Shown: positions 1 through 8,975, counted from the stretch's first letter. The stretch is DNA of 64,000 bases from Alteromonas aestuariivivens (GCF_003367475.1 NZ_QRHA01000010.1:58133-122132); one strand, 5' to 3'. Made by a program: numbers and translations. The notes: generated by a model from the sequence alone, not told the origin.

Positions 1-397
1 GGAACCGCTGTTTTATGGACTCGTCACTTTCCTGAACGTTAACGGTTTCTGCGAATGCCAGTAATCGCTGCGGGTCATAAAAATAGCCCCGGTTCCAGTT
101 GGTGCCGTTGACCGGGTCAAACCGTCCCAGCGTGTATTCGCCGGCTTTGATATTGGTCCCCACCGGATTGCAGTTGGGTACCAGAATGATTTCACCGCAC
201 AGGGAACGGCTCTTCAGCATGCCGATCAGATGATAAATGACTACATTACCCTGAACCTCTGCGCCATGGATGGAACTTTGAATGTAGACGGTGGGCCCGG
301 GCTGGTTGCCGCGCAGACGGTAGACAGGCACGTGCATATTACGGCCGGAGGCGTTTTGCGCCACAACAATGTAATCTTTGTGAACTTGTACAGACAT
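1..397 (-). CDS. Succinylglutamate desuccinylase/aspartoacylase family protein, 5' part
   Basis: This gene reads off the left edge, so only about 132 N-terminal residues are present. The product begins MSVQVHKDY and carries an HGAE zinc-ligand motif (about residues 44-47) inside a SxxHGAEVQGN context, then VPNCNPVG and NWNRG, the arrangement of zinc carboxypeptidase-like M14 amidohydrolases of the AstE/AspA group. These remove an acyl or amino-acid group from a small N-acylated substrate in the cytoplasm; the substrate cannot be told here. The third zinc ligand and catalytic Glu lie outside the window. The ATG at 397 is the first start in frame giving the conserved N-terminus. It is transcribed divergently from the molybdenum operon, with 222 bases between. 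Confidence 0.8.
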   Translation of the reverse strand, partial: MSVQVHKDYIVVAQNASGRNMHVPVYRLRGNQPGPTVYIQSSIHGAEVQGNVVIYHLIGMLKSRSLCGEIILVPNCNPVGTNIKAGEYTLGRFDPVNGTNWNRGYFYDPQRLLAFAETVNVQESDESIKQRF

Positions 398-619
398 GAT
401 GGAATGGTTTGCCAGGGTTGAGCGGGTTGAATTGCTGGGGGTATTGTCGTTTGAATGAAGCAGTAAAATCAACCGCTTTTGGATTGCAGGCCGCAGCCAA
501 AAGGGTTCACCTCCATGCGCCTTCAGCTTGAGTCAGGGCGGGCTAACTGGCATAGTAGGCAACTGCTTTTTGAACATTGAACCGGCGACCCGGCCGGGCA
601 TTAAGATACAGGATTACCC

Positions 620-1123
620 ATGGCCACGCCGCTGAATATCGCCATATTAACCATTTCCGATACCCGTACGCTGAATAATGACACCTCCGGTGATTACCTG
701 GCAGAAGCCGTCACAGAAAGTGGCCATAATCTGGTGGCCCGGGAGCTGGTTAAGGATGATGTGTATGTGCAGCGAGCAGTGGTGTCGGGGTGGATCGCAG
801 ACCCTGCGATTCAAGCCATTCTGGTGACCGGCGGAACCGGATTTACCCACCGGGATTCCACGCCAGAAGCCTTGAGTGTGCTGTTTGATAAACAGGTCGA
901 CGGATTCGGCGAGCTGTTTCGTGCGCTGAGTTATGAAGAAATTGGTACCTCCACCATCCAGTCCCGCGCTATTGCCGGATTTGCCAACCGAACGGTGATC
1001 TTCTGTTTGCCCGGTTCAACCGGCGCGTGCCGTACGGCCTGGACGCGAATCATCCAAAGTCAGCTCGACTCAGAATATACCCCGTGCAATTTCGTCAAAC
1101 AGCTGACCGGAGAGCACGGATGA
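620..1123 (+). CDS. moaB: Molybdenum cofactor biosynthesis protein MoaB
   Basis: Product of 167 residues, close to the usual MoaB length of about 170. It begins MATPLNIAILTISDTRT and contains the VTGGTGFTHRDSTPEAL stretch and the FCLPGSTGAC loop typical of the MoaB/Mog family, which bind molybdopterin and in some bacteria adenylylate it before molybdenum insertion. It is the first gene of a seven-gene run (moaBCDE-modABC) on one strand with overlaps or zero spacing throughout. The stop overlaps the moaC start by ATGA. No moaA or mog is next to it. MoaB function in enteric bacteria is partly redundant, so its exact role here is inferred. Confidence 0.95.
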   Translation: MATPLNIAILTISDTRTLNNDTSGDYLAEAVTESGHNLVARELVKDDVYVQRAVVSGWIADPAIQAILVTGGTGFTHRDSTPEALSVLFDKQVDGFGELFRALSYEEIGTSTIQSRAIAGFANRTVIFCLPGSTGACRTAWTRIIQSQLDSEYTPCNFVKQLTGEHG

Positions 1124-1614
1124 CCGGTTTTAGTCATCTTAATGCCCAGGGTGAAGCTAACATGGTGGATGTGTCGGACAAAGCCGTCACCCAGAGACAA
1201 GCTATAGCCGAGGGTTATTTGTATGCCTCTGAAGCGGTGCTGGAGGGGATATCCACCCAATCCATGGCCAAAGGTGACGTGTTTGCTGTTGCCAGGGTGG
1301 CGGGCATTCAGGGGGCAAAGCGTTGTGCGGATCTTATCCCCCTGTGTCACCCACTGGCCCTGAGCAAAGTGGATATCCGTTTTTCTGTTGAAGCTGAACA
1401 GCAGCGGGTGCGTGCGGAGTGCATGTGTAAGCTAAACGGCAGGACTGGCGTTGAAATGGAAGCGCTCAGCGGGGTGAGTGTGGCGCTGTTGACCTTGTTC
1501 GATATGTGCAAGGCGCTTGATCCGGCTATGCGCATTGAGGGGATCAGGGTAACGGAAAAAGTGGGCGGTAAAACCGGTCACTGGCAGGCGGAGCGTGCGG
1601 ATGATAACGGTTAA
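1120..1614 (+). CDS. moaC: Cyclic pyranopterin monophosphate synthase MoaC
   Basis: MoaC acts with the radical SAM enzyme MoaA to turn GTP into cyclic pyranopterin monophosphate, the first step of molybdopterin synthesis, in the cytoplasm. I place the start at the ATG at 1120, which overlaps the moaB stop (ATGA) and gives 164 residues; an in-frame ATG at 1027 would lie inside moaB. Diagnostic stretches are MVDVSDKA near the N-terminus, KGDVFAVARVAGIQGAKR, LIPLCHPL, GRTGVEMEAL and the DMCKA motif. The family is usually about 160 residues. Its 3' end overlaps moaD by 14 bases. MoaA itself is not in the window. Confidence 0.97.
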   Translation: MTGFSHLNAQGEANMVDVSDKAVTQRQAIAEGYLYASEAVLEGISTQSMAKGDVFAVARVAGIQGAKRCADLIPLCHPLALSKVDIRFSVEAEQQRVRAECMCKLNGRTGVEMEALSGVSVALLTLFDMCKALDPAMRIEGIRVTEKVGGKTGHWQAERADDNG

Positions 1615-1846
1615 GTGTTTTGCTCTGGTACGGGAGCTCAGCCAGTGCGCTTCGTTAACTGTGCCATTCGAACCCGGCATGACCATAGCGTCGTTGCAGC
1701 ACCAGTTGGCACATCGCGACGCCAACTGGCAACTCGCGTTGGAGGGGAAAGTGCTGAGTGCATGTAACCAGACCCTGGTTGATTCAGACTGTGCTCTGTG
1801 CGATGGCGATGAAGTGGCGTTTTTCCCACCGGTAACCGGAGGCTGA
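1601..1846 (+). CDS. moaD: Molybdopterin synthase sulfur carrier subunit MoaD
   Basis: Small ubiquitin-fold protein of 81 residues that carries a C-terminal thiocarboxylate and donates sulfur to cyclic pyranopterin monophosphate within the MoaD-MoaE synthase. The C-terminus reads DGDEVAFFPPVTGG, ending in the obligatory Gly-Gly. I prefer the ATG at 1601 over a GTG at 1595 because a GGAG ribosome-binding site (1588-1591) is then well spaced and the N-terminus MITVKCFALVREL matches the family. It lies between moaC (overlap) and moaE, whose ATG starts on the next base, so translation is probably coupled. Confidence 0.95.
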   Translation: MITVKCFALVRELSQCASLTVPFEPGMTIASLQHQLAHRDANWQLALEGKVLSACNQTLVDSDCALCDGDEVAFFPPVTGG

Positions 1847-2326
1847 ATGTTCAGTAGTGTAACCTGCGACGATTTTGACCAGGCCAGCCTGTATTCGCGC
1901 CTGCAAGCCGAGGCTGTGGCCGGAGGGGCGGGGGCAATAGTGACGTTCACCGGGCTGGTTCGCGACTTCAATGCCCACGGGCGCATTGAAGGCATTGAGT
2001 TGGAACACTACCCCGAAATGACGGAACAAGCTCTTAGGCAGTTGATGGAAAATGCGTGCGCGCGGTTTTCTCTGACCACTGTGGGCATTGTGCACCGGGT
2101 GGGTAAAATCGCCAACCATGAGCAAATCGTCTGGGTTGGTAGTGCGGCGCCTCATCGACAGGCCGCGTTTGACGGTGCCTGTTATATGATGGATACGCTC
2201 AAGCAGGCGGTGCCACTGTGGAAAAAGGAATTTCAGTCGGGCCACGGAAAGTGGGTGGCAGCCAAAGCCAGTGACGAACGTGCTGCGCTGGCGTGGGTTC
2301 AGGGTATAGAAGCCAACTCTGAATGA
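1847..2326 (+). CDS. moaE: Molybdopterin synthase catalytic subunit MoaE
   Basis: Large subunit (159 residues) of molybdopterin synthase, which inserts the dithiolene sulfurs using MoaD thiocarboxylate. Family signatures visible are GAIVTFTGLVRDFN, IEGIELEHYPEM, VGIVHRVGKI, and PLWKKEFQSG containing the conserved active-site lysines. Length is as expected (about 150). The start is directly adjacent to the moaD stop and the 3' end overlaps modA by four bases, so it belongs in the same transcript. Confidence 0.96.
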   Translation: MFSSVTCDDFDQASLYSRLQAEAVAGGAGAIVTFTGLVRDFNAHGRIEGIELEHYPEMTEQALRQLMENACARFSLTTVGIVHRVGKIANHEQIVWVGSAAPHRQAAFDGACYMMDTLKQAVPLWKKEFQSGHGKWVAAKASDERAALAWVQGIEANSE

Positions 2327-3102
2327 TAATGCTAACAAACATGCGGCTTTATATCGGCCTGTTGGTGACGCTCGTACTTGTAGCCACTCGCAGTTTTGCC
2401 GCACCCTTGCATTTGGCGGTAGCAGCGAACTTTGCACAACCGGCCAAAGCGCTGTGTAATGAGCTTTTTGCCGCAGCCGGGGAGCCTTGCCTGGTTACGG
2501 TAGCTTCCAGCGGAACCCTGTATGCGCAGATAGTTCACGGAGCACCGTTTGACGTGTTTTTGTCAGCCGACACGTTGCGCCCCGCTGAACTTGACAGGCG
2601 TGGGCTGGTTGCATCTGACGGCGTGAAAAATTACGCCATCGGAAGATTGGCCTATGTCAATCGCGCGGCGCAAAACCCGTCGCTCGAATTGCTTGCAACC
2701 TCGGTGCATTCGAAGCTGGCCATGGCCAACCCTGATCTCGCTCCCTATGGGCTAGCAGCCCGACAAACCTTGCAAAGCCTGTCGGTTTTTGACCCGTATC
2801 GGAAACAGCTCGTGCTCGGTACCAATGTTTTGCAGGCCTTTCAGTTTTATCATTCTGCCAATGTGGAACAGGCGCTGACAGCCTGGTCACTGGTGCATGA
2901 ATATCCTTCGCACGTTATTCAAATTCCGGCTGATTTGCACGAGCCGATTGTGCAGCAACTGGCGCTGCTGGCCCGAGCCTCTAAAAATAAACAGGCAAAG
3001 GCGTTTGTTGAGTACCTCATCTCCGGGGCCGTGCAGGCGCGGTTGCCGCAGTGGGGCTATGATCCGGTCAGCAGTGTGACAGGAGGGCCAGATGGACAGT
3101 GA
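2323..3102 (+). CDS. modA: Molybdate ABC transporter substrate-binding protein ModA
   Basis: Periplasmic binding protein (259 residues) that captures molybdate, possibly also tungstate, for the ModBC transporter. An N-terminal signal peptide with a hydrophobic core (YIGLLVTLVLVATRSFA, cleavage likely near residue 26) precedes LHLAVAANFAQPAKAL, ASSGTLYAQI and PFDVFLSADT, the ligand-binding loops of ModA. Starts at 2323, 2329 or 2341 all give a plausible signal peptide and no strong ribosome-binding site decides between them; 2323 overlaps the moaE stop and fits coupling. The 3' end overlaps modB. Confidence 0.95.
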   Translation: MIMLTNMRLYIGLLVTLVLVATRSFAAPLHLAVAANFAQPAKALCNELFAAAGEPCLVTVASSGTLYAQIVHGAPFDVFLSADTLRPAELDRRGLVASDGVKNYAIGRLAYVNRAAQNPSLELLATSVHSKLAMANPDLAPYGLAARQTLQSLSVFDPYRKQLVLGTNVLQAFQFYHSANVEQALTAWSLVHEYPSHVIQIPADLHEPIVQQLALLARASKNKQAKAFVEYLISGAVQARLPQWGYDPVSSVTGGPDGQ

Positions 3103-3760
3103 CTGGACCGCGGTACTGCTGACGCTCAGGCTGGCCGCAACAACAAGCCTGATGCTGATGCTGGTGGCACTTCCGCTGGCCTGGTGGCTGGCTCACTGGC
3201 GCCACCCGTTAAAGAATTTGGTGCAGTCGCTGATCGCCTTACCTTTGGTACTGCCGCCCACGGTGCTGGGCTTTTACCTGCTGGTGGCATTTTCACCCAG
3301 CCATTTGCCCGGGCAGCTCTGGGCCGGGTTGTTTGACAGCCAGCTGGCGTTTTCTTTCAGTGGTCTGGTCGTGGGTTCCATGGTGTATTCGTTGCCGTTT
3401 GCTGTACAACCCTTGTATACCGCGTTTGTGCAACTCGATTACCGCTATCTTGAAGTATCAAAAACTCTCGGTTTGTCAGCATTCGCCCGATTCCGGCGGG
3501 TCGTGGTTCCGCTATGCCGCCCCTATTTTGTGGTAGCTCTGGGGCTGACCTTCGCGCACACCGTTGGCGAATTTGGCGTGGTGCTGATGATTGGCGGCAA
3601 CATTCCCGGCCAAACCCAGGTGTTGTCGATTGCGCTGTACGATCACGTCGAATCGCTGGATTACGACCGCGCACATCTGCTGGCCTTCGGGCTGCTGGTC
3701 TTTTCGTTTGTCATGCTAAGCCTTCTGTATCGCTTTAACCGCAAGGGCAGTGCAGAATGA
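3092..3760 (+). CDS. modB: Molybdate ABC transporter permease ModB
   Basis: Inner-membrane channel subunit (222 residues) of the molybdate importer. About five hydrophobic segments are visible, with the LPLVLPPTVLGFYLLVAF segment characteristic of ModB and the EFGVVLMIGGNIPGQTQ cytoplasmic loop (EAA-type) that docks the ATPase. The start lies inside modA (11-base overlap) and is preceded by AGGAGGG. The stop overlaps the modC start (ATGA). Confidence 0.96.
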   Translation: MDSDWTAVLLTLRLAATTSLMLMLVALPLAWWLAHWRHPLKNLVQSLIALPLVLPPTVLGFYLLVAFSPSHLPGQLWAGLFDSQLAFSFSGLVVGSMVYSLPFAVQPLYTAFVQLDYRYLEVSKTLGLSAFARFRRVVVPLCRPYFVVALGLTFAHTVGEFGVVLMIGGNIPGQTQVLSIALYDHVESLDYDRAHLLAFGLLVFSFVMLSLLYRFNRKGSAE

Positions 3761-4776
3761 AACTGGCATTGGAACACAGGGTCAACCCGGATTTTGCACT
3801 GAGCATTGAAGCCCGGTTCCCGGGAGAGCGGCATTTTCTGGGCTTGTCGGGGCCTTCCGGCGCAGGAAAATCTACCCTGTTGAGGGTGTTGGCCGGGTTG
3901 GAAAAGCAGGCCAGTTACCATTGCAGCTGGTTTGAGGATATGCCTGACAGGCGTGTTGGGCTGGTGTTTCAGGATGGTTTGCTGTTTCCACATTTAAGCG
4001 CACGGGAAAATCTGGCGCTGGCAATGCGATATCGAAAGCAACCTCACTACGAGTGGCAGGATGTGGTGGAAGGTTGTCAGTGCGCCCATCTGCTCGATAA
4101 GCAGGTCAGTGCTCTGTCGGGCGGTGAATCCCAGCGGGTTGCGCTGGCCAGGGCGTTGCTGAATGGGCCGGATGTACTGTTACTTGATGAACCTTTGAGT
4201 GCCCTGGACCTCATGACCCGCCATGGGCTGCTGAAGTACCTTCAACGTCTGAGTTGTAGCGGGCTTAACATACTGATGGTTTCCCATGACCTGCACGATC
4301 TGGCGTTGTACTGTGATGCCGTGGGCTATGTAAAGGCAGGTAAAATGCAGATTTGTGACGAGCCGGATGCAGTGCTCAATGAACTGGCGCACCAGGGGGA
4401 GTATCGTCAGCAGCAATTTGGTCTGCTGCAGGGAAAACGACTTGATGTGACTGAGCTTGACGATTACGGCTGTGTGGCTTTTGAATGCCAGGGCCAGACA
4501 CTCTATTGCCGAACCGGCGCGCTCAGTGGTGAGCAGGTAAAAATGCTGGTGGATGCCAGGGATGTCAGCCTGGACCGTCAACCCAGCAATGACTCCAGTA
4601 TTGTCAATGCGTTTGAATGCGAAATTGTTACTGTTGGTGAAGTACGCTCAGGCCAGGTGCTGTTGGAGCTTGCCCGCAACAGCACCCGGTTATACAGCCT
4701 TATCAGCCAGCTTTCATTCGAGCGTATGCGGCTTCGGGTTGGCGAAACCGTTACCGCCCGGTTTAAATTACGCTAG
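3757..4776 (+). CDS. modC: Molybdate ABC transporter ATP-binding protein ModC
   Basis: ATPase of the molybdate importer (339 residues). Walker A is GPSGAGKST (about residues 32-40), the Q-loop follows in GLVFQDGLLFPHLS, the signature is LSGGESQRVALARAL and Walker B is VLLLDEPLSALD. The C-terminal 90 residues form the MOP/TOBE-type regulatory domain usual in ModC, which senses molybdate. It is the last gene of the operon; hemN converges with only nine bases between stops. No modE repressor gene is in the window. Confidence 0.96.
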   Translation: MKLALEHRVNPDFALSIEARFPGERHFLGLSGPSGAGKSTLLRVLAGLEKQASYHCSWFEDMPDRRVGLVFQDGLLFPHLSARENLALAMRYRKQPHYEWQDVVEGCQCAHLLDKQVSALSGGESQRVALARALLNGPDVLLLDEPLSALDLMTRHGLLKYLQRLSCSGLNILMVSHDLHDLALYCDAVGYVKAGKMQICDEPDAVLNELAHQGEYRQQQFGLLQGKRLDVTELDDYGCVAFECQGQTLYCRTGALSGEQVKMLVDARDVSLDRQPSNDSSIVNAFECEIVTVGEVRSGQVLLELARNSTRLYSLISQLSFERMRLRVGETVTARFKLR

Positions 4777-4785
4777 TTTTGAATC

Positions 4786-6156
4786 TTAAATCACACGGGA
4801 ATAGCGATTGTGATTTACGGTGGGTAGTAGATAGGCGTCAAACTGCATGCAGATTGCCCGGATCAGCACCCGCGCAGCCTCGTAAACTCGTAGGCCGCAG
4901 TTGTCCACAGTCATTAAGCCATCGTTAACAAACGGCTTCAGGCGCTGAAGCTCGTCGGCAAAATATTCCTCAACATCAATTGCAAACTGGCGTTTTACAG
5001 CTGAAAAATCCAGCGTCAGGTTGCACATCAGCTGCTGGATCACATAACGCCGAATTTCATCGTCGCGGCTGAGTACGCAGCCTTTGTCCACCAGGCCTCC
5101 ATCACCGTCCAGCGCGGCGTAATAGCCGTTCAGGGTTTTGGGGTTCTGTGCATAGACATTGGCCACTGCACTGATGGAAGAGACGCCAAGCCCCAGCAAG
5201 TCGAGTTCCCCCTGGGTAGTGTAACCCTGAAAATTGCGGTGAAGATCGCCATGGCGCTGTGCTTTGGCAAGTTCATCTTCCGGCAGGGCAAAGTGGTCCA
5301 TACCAATTTGCTGGTAGCCGGCTTGTTGTAATACTTGCATGGCCATCTCCATTAACTGGCTTTTGAGCCCCGCCTGGGGCAGCCACTCGTCCTTGATTTT
5401 TCTCTGCGCAGCAAAACGCTGGGGAAGGTGCGCGTAGCTGAAAAGTGAAATGCGTTGGGGGGCCATGGACTGCACGGCACTCAGTGTGGCCCGAAAGGTT
5501 TGCAGCGTCTGGTGAGGTAAACCGTAAATTAAATCGAGATTTACTGAAGAAAAACCAATGTGATGGGCATGCGCCACCAGCTCCTCAATATGGCTGGTAC
5601 TTTGTATCCGGTTGATAGCAGCCTGGACTTTGGGGGTAATATCCTGCACGCCGATGCTGATGCGGTTGTAGCCCAGTTGGTAAAGGCCATCGAGGTATTC
5701 TGTGGTTACCCCTCTGGGGTCGAGTTCGATGCTGCATTCCAGGTCGGGGCGCAAGTCAAAATGTTGTTTCAGCAGTGTCATTAATCGCGCTTGCTGTGCC
5801 AGCGTGAGAAAGCTTGGCGTGCCGCCCCCCAAATGCAGTTGTCTGACTGGCATGTGCCGGAAGGCTGTTGACCGAAGTGCAATTTCCTGTTCCAGGTAGT
5901 CAAGGTATCGATCGGCTTTATCCTGATGACGGGTGACAATTTTGTTGCATCCGCAGTAGTAACACAGGTTGTGGCAAAAAGGGATGTGAATGTACAACGA
6001 TAACCCTTTGGCACTGGAATCGGCAGCCGCATTGGTGAGTAAAGATTGTGGCAGCTTGCTGCGAAACTCCAGCGCAGTGGGATAGGAGGTGTAGCGGGGG
6101 CCATTTCGATTGTATTTGTTCAGTAGTGAGGGGCTAAATATTTCACACGCGGCCAT
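4786..6156 (-). CDS. hemN: Oxygen-independent coproporphyrinogen III oxidase HemN
   Basis: Radical SAM enzyme (456 residues) that decarboxylates coproporphyrinogen III to protoporphyrinogen IX without oxygen, allowing haem synthesis under anaerobic or microaerobic conditions. The cluster motif is visible as HNLCYYCGCNK (CxxxCxxC, about residues 62-69), preceded by YTSYPTA and LSLYIHIPFC, and followed by LHLGGGTPSFL; all are typical of true HemN rather than HemW. Length matches HemN (about 457). A strong FNR-type promoter precedes it (separate entry). Haem supply fits the nap cytochromes found further along. Confidence 0.96.
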   Translation of the reverse strand: MAACEIFSPSLLNKYNRNGPRYTSYPTALEFRSKLPQSLLTNAAADSSAKGLSLYIHIPFCHNLCYYCGCNKIVTRHQDKADRYLDYLEQEIALRSTAFRHMPVRQLHLGGGTPSFLTLAQQARLMTLLKQHFDLRPDLECSIELDPRGVTTEYLDGLYQLGYNRISIGVQDITPKVQAAINRIQSTSHIEELVAHAHHIGFSSVNLDLIYGLPHQTLQTFRATLSAVQSMAPQRISLFSYAHLPQRFAAQRKIKDEWLPQAGLKSQLMEMAMQVLQQAGYQQIGMDHFALPEDELAKAQRHGDLHRNFQGYTTQGELDLLGLGVSSISAVANVYAQNPKTLNGYYAALDGDGGLVDKGCVLSRDDEIRRYVIQQLMCNLTLDFSAVKRQFAIDVEEYFADELQRLKPFVNDGLMTVDNCGLRVYEAARVLIRAICMQFDAYLLPTVNHNRYSRVI

Positions 6157-6192
6157 GGGCGGGGATCCGGCTATTCAATAATACTGCCAGCC

Positions 6193-6234
6193 ATTTTAGC
6201 GTCCCGGATTGTGCGGTTTATTGATCTCGTTCAA
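6193..6234 (-). promoter_or_regulatory. FNR/Anr-dependent promoter of hemN
   Basis: On the minus strand a TTGAACGAGATCAA box (6221-6234) matches the FNR/Anr consensus TTGAT-N4-ATCAA at 9 of 10 defined positions. It is followed after exactly 22 bases by TAAAAT (6193-6198), a good -10 hexamer. That spacing centres the box at -41.5, the class II activator position. The start of transcription would be about 30 bases before the hemN ATG. The match is seen in the sequence; regulation is inferred from known FNR/Anr control of hemN. Confidence 0.75.
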
Positions 6235-6310
6235 CAAAAGGCGTGATCAAACACCGGCCGTCGCCGTTTTCAACGGGATTCTCTGAGCAAATGGCTCTGC
6301 CTTAATGAAA

Positions 6311-8863
6311 TTAGAAAAACTTCTGTACACTCACACCAAAGGTTCTCGGCCGGCCCGGATAAGCCATAATTTTTCCGGTTTGCACGGGGACATCAAAGCC
6401 ACTCTTGGCGGCGTAAGTTTCATTAAACAGGTTGCGTGTCCAAAGGATGATGTCCGCGTCCCAGTCAGGCAGGGCCCACTTCCAGCGTGCGTTTATCAGT
6501 TCGTACGGGGCAGAGTATTTTAGCGGGTCGTTGGAATCGTCCAGCATGACATCACCGGTGTACTGATAGTCAATACTGAGCACCGAAGGCAGGTCGAAAA
6601 GCACCAGGTCCTGGCTCAAGGTGACGGCCAGGCGGTGGTCGGGCTCAAAACCCAAACGGTCGCCAGTTCGGGAACAATAAGGCACATCGGCAGTCGGCCG
6701 GCCGGGGTCGTCCACGCCAGTATGCCAAGGGTTGCTGGTCCAGCAGGTGCCGCGCTCAAAAGAGTCAAAGCGGGCTTGGTTAAACGCGGCGTTGAGATCA
6801 ATCCGGCTGCCCTGTAAAAACACCCAGCTAAGTTCCAGCTCCAGACCATGGGCACCAATGTCGCCAGCGTTTTGCAGGTTAAAGCCGGTGCCGGTAAAGG
6901 TGGACGCCTGAAAATTCCGTATCCGGGTCAGATGCGCCGCCATATTAATCCGCAGTCCTGCATCGGGCCAGTCGTATTTCAGCCCGGCTTCCAGGCTTCG
7001 GGCCTGCTCTGCGTCGAACTGAGGGTCCAATCCGGCAGCAATACGGTCTGTATTTAAGCCTCCAGATTTAAAGCCGGTAGCGTACGACCAATAGGTCATC
7101 AGGTTAGCCGATGCCTGCCAGGCGAGTTTGAGGGTGCCGGTCATCTGATTGTCGCGTATGGACTCCCGTAGCTCTGGGCGTGGTAATACTGAAGCCGTGC
7201 CGAGAAAGAAATAGCCCCAGCCGGGGGTTTGAAATGGTGCCAGTGCGGCCAGTGAAGCAGCGTCAGGAGGCAAACCCAAAGGTAAAGTTTGTGCCAGCGT
7301 ACCGAGCGCTGTGGCTGCCGCAAACGGGTCTGGCCATGCAGCCGGGTCGGCTGGCAACCCGTCGATGCCTGGCCCCTGTTCGCTGTAATGTCCGTACAGT
7401 GTTTTCTTTTCGCGGGTATATCGCAAGCCACTGATAAGGGTCCATTGTGGCAAAAACTGCCATTCGGTCTGGGCAAACAAAGCCGCGCTGTCCTGAGTCT
7501 GGTATGCCGTATGGGCAAAGTCGGTGCTTGTGGGGACGGGGTCGGCGCTGGGTGCAATCAGGCCTGCGGTCATGTTACTCAGTGAGTCGATTCCCGAGGT
7601 TAAAGGCAGAAGCTGCGCGGCAGAGGCGGCAAAAATTGCAGGTAAATCAGAGCCTGTAGTAATGGCGAAGTCCAGGTCAAGATTCTGGCTAAAGTAATAG
7701 ATACCTGCAATGGCGTTGAGGTTTTCCTTACGGTAGTGGAACTGTAATTCCTCAGAGAACGCCTGCTGACGGGCATCGTTTCGGGTACTCAGCAGTGCAG
7801 CATCGGTGAAATCTGTATCAACAATATCCAGGCTGTCGAATGAACGAAATGCGGTCAGGCTGGCTGCACGGAGACGATCACTGAGTTGCCATTCAAGCTG
7901 GGCGGAGAGGCCTTTGTCGACCATTTTTGAAACTGGCAGGGCCGTTAACGCGGTAGTGTAATCGCCAAAATTCTGGGCAGTGAACAGGGTTGCATTTATC
8001 GGCGGCATCATCAGCAATGTGTCGCTACCGTAGCGCTCTTCCACATTGAGTGCCTGGCGGTTATCCTGCCAGGTCAGGGCACCGCAGCACACTTCGTCAA
8101 GCTCTGCATAATCGCCTGTCACCCTGAGACGAACATTGGGCGCTGGTGTGTAGAGCGCCTGCAACCTAACGCCAGAGCGGTTTCGATTGTTGATGAGATT
8201 ATCACCCATGTTGGCATCGTCAATCCAGCCATCCTGATGAGTATCAAAGCCGGACACGCGCAGTGCCAGTGTGTCTTCAATGGCGATAAAAGAGGACGCT
8301 GCGGCAAGCTGAACCAGATTGTCATTGCCAAGCGTTGCGCTCAGGAAGCCGTCGCCATTCTGAAAGCTTGGGCTGCGGGTTTGGATATTCACTGCACCAG
8401 CCGGAGTATTTTTGCCAAACAGAGTGCCCTGGGGGCCGCGCAATATTTCAACTGACTCCAGGTCTATCAAATCATTGATTATAGCGTTTTGGCGAGAGCG
8501 ATAGATGCCATCAACGTAAAGGCCCACGGAAGATTCAAAACCGAAGTTTTGCGATGTGGTGCCAATTCCACGAATGGAGAAATGCGAGTTGGTTGCACTT
8601 TGATTCTGATGGGCTGAAAAGTTGGTAACATATTGTTCAATATCGTAGATGTCGCGACTGACGGTATCGAGTAATTTCTGCCCACTGACGGCACTTACCG
8701 CGACAGCCACATCCTGAATATCCTGTGGGCGCTTTTGCGCGTTAACCTCGATATGTTCAATGATTTTTGAAGTGTCTGCATCGGCATACGTTGAACACAA
8801 CAGAGAAAGGGCAGTAATCAGTAACTTGAGATGAACGGTCTGGGAACGATTCCGTAAGCGCAT
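6311..8863 (-). CDS. TonB-dependent outer-membrane receptor
   Basis: Outer-membrane active transporter of 850 residues. A signal peptide (LKLLITALSLLCSTYADA) is followed by a TonB-box-like IEHIEVNAQKR segment and a plug domain with VAVSAVSGQKL, FSIRGIGTT, VGLYVDGIYRSR and VEILRGPQGTLFGKNTPAGAVNIQTR. The long remainder is a beta-barrel ending in GVSVQKFF, with terminal Phe as in outer-membrane proteins. The plug type (VDGIYRSR, GPQGTLFGKN) is that of the large CirA/FecA-like group common in marine Proteobacteria that use complex organic substrates. The ligand is unknown and no enzyme or regulator gene adjoins it. Confidence 0.92.
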   Translation of the reverse strand: MRLRNRSQTVHLKLLITALSLLCSTYADADTSKIIEHIEVNAQKRPQDIQDVAVAVSAVSGQKLLDTVSRDIYDIEQYVTNFSAHQNQSATNSHFSIRGIGTTSQNFGFESSVGLYVDGIYRSRQNAIINDLIDLESVEILRGPQGTLFGKNTPAGAVNIQTRSPSFQNGDGFLSATLGNDNLVQLAAASSFIAIEDTLALRVSGFDTHQDGWIDDANMGDNLINNRNRSGVRLQALYTPAPNVRLRVTGDYAELDEVCCGALTWQDNRQALNVEERYGSDTLLMMPPINATLFTAQNFGDYTTALTALPVSKMVDKGLSAQLEWQLSDRLRAASLTAFRSFDSLDIVDTDFTDAALLSTRNDARQQAFSEELQFHYRKENLNAIAGIYYFSQNLDLDFAITTGSDLPAIFAASAAQLLPLTSGIDSLSNMTAGLIAPSADPVPTSTDFAHTAYQTQDSAALFAQTEWQFLPQWTLISGLRYTREKKTLYGHYSEQGPGIDGLPADPAAWPDPFAAATALGTLAQTLPLGLPPDAASLAALAPFQTPGWGYFFLGTASVLPRPELRESIRDNQMTGTLKLAWQASANLMTYWSYATGFKSGGLNTDRIAAGLDPQFDAEQARSLEAGLKYDWPDAGLRINMAAHLTRIRNFQASTFTGTGFNLQNAGDIGAHGLELELSWVFLQGSRIDLNAAFNQARFDSFERGTCWTSNPWHTGVDDPGRPTADVPYCSRTGDRLGFEPDHRLAVTLSQDLVLFDLPSVLSIDYQYTGDVMLDDSNDPLKYSAPYELINARWKWALPDWDADIILWTRNLFNETYAAKSGFDVPVQTGKIMAYPGRPRTFGVSVQKFF

Positions 8864-8975
8864 AACTACCTTAATATCTGCAGCCTTTCCTGTGCCCCGT
8901 CGGCAACCCGGAATACATGTTTACGGAAGGCCTTTATTCAAAAAACAACCAAATGCTGTTGTTTTTATATCCGAA
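8864..8975. other. Upstream region of the TonB receptor with an A/T-rich hairpin
   Basis: Short non-coding interval. It holds a perfect 9-bp inverted repeat, AAAAACAAC at 8942-8950 and GTTGTTTTT at 8959-8967, with an 8-base loop. It could act as a weak terminator in either direction. No promoter hexamers stood out clearly. Confidence 0.35.

Noticed and set aside
1432..2437. Minus-strand frames opposite moaC-moaE
   Set aside because: Fully antisense to well-supported genes with no start signals.
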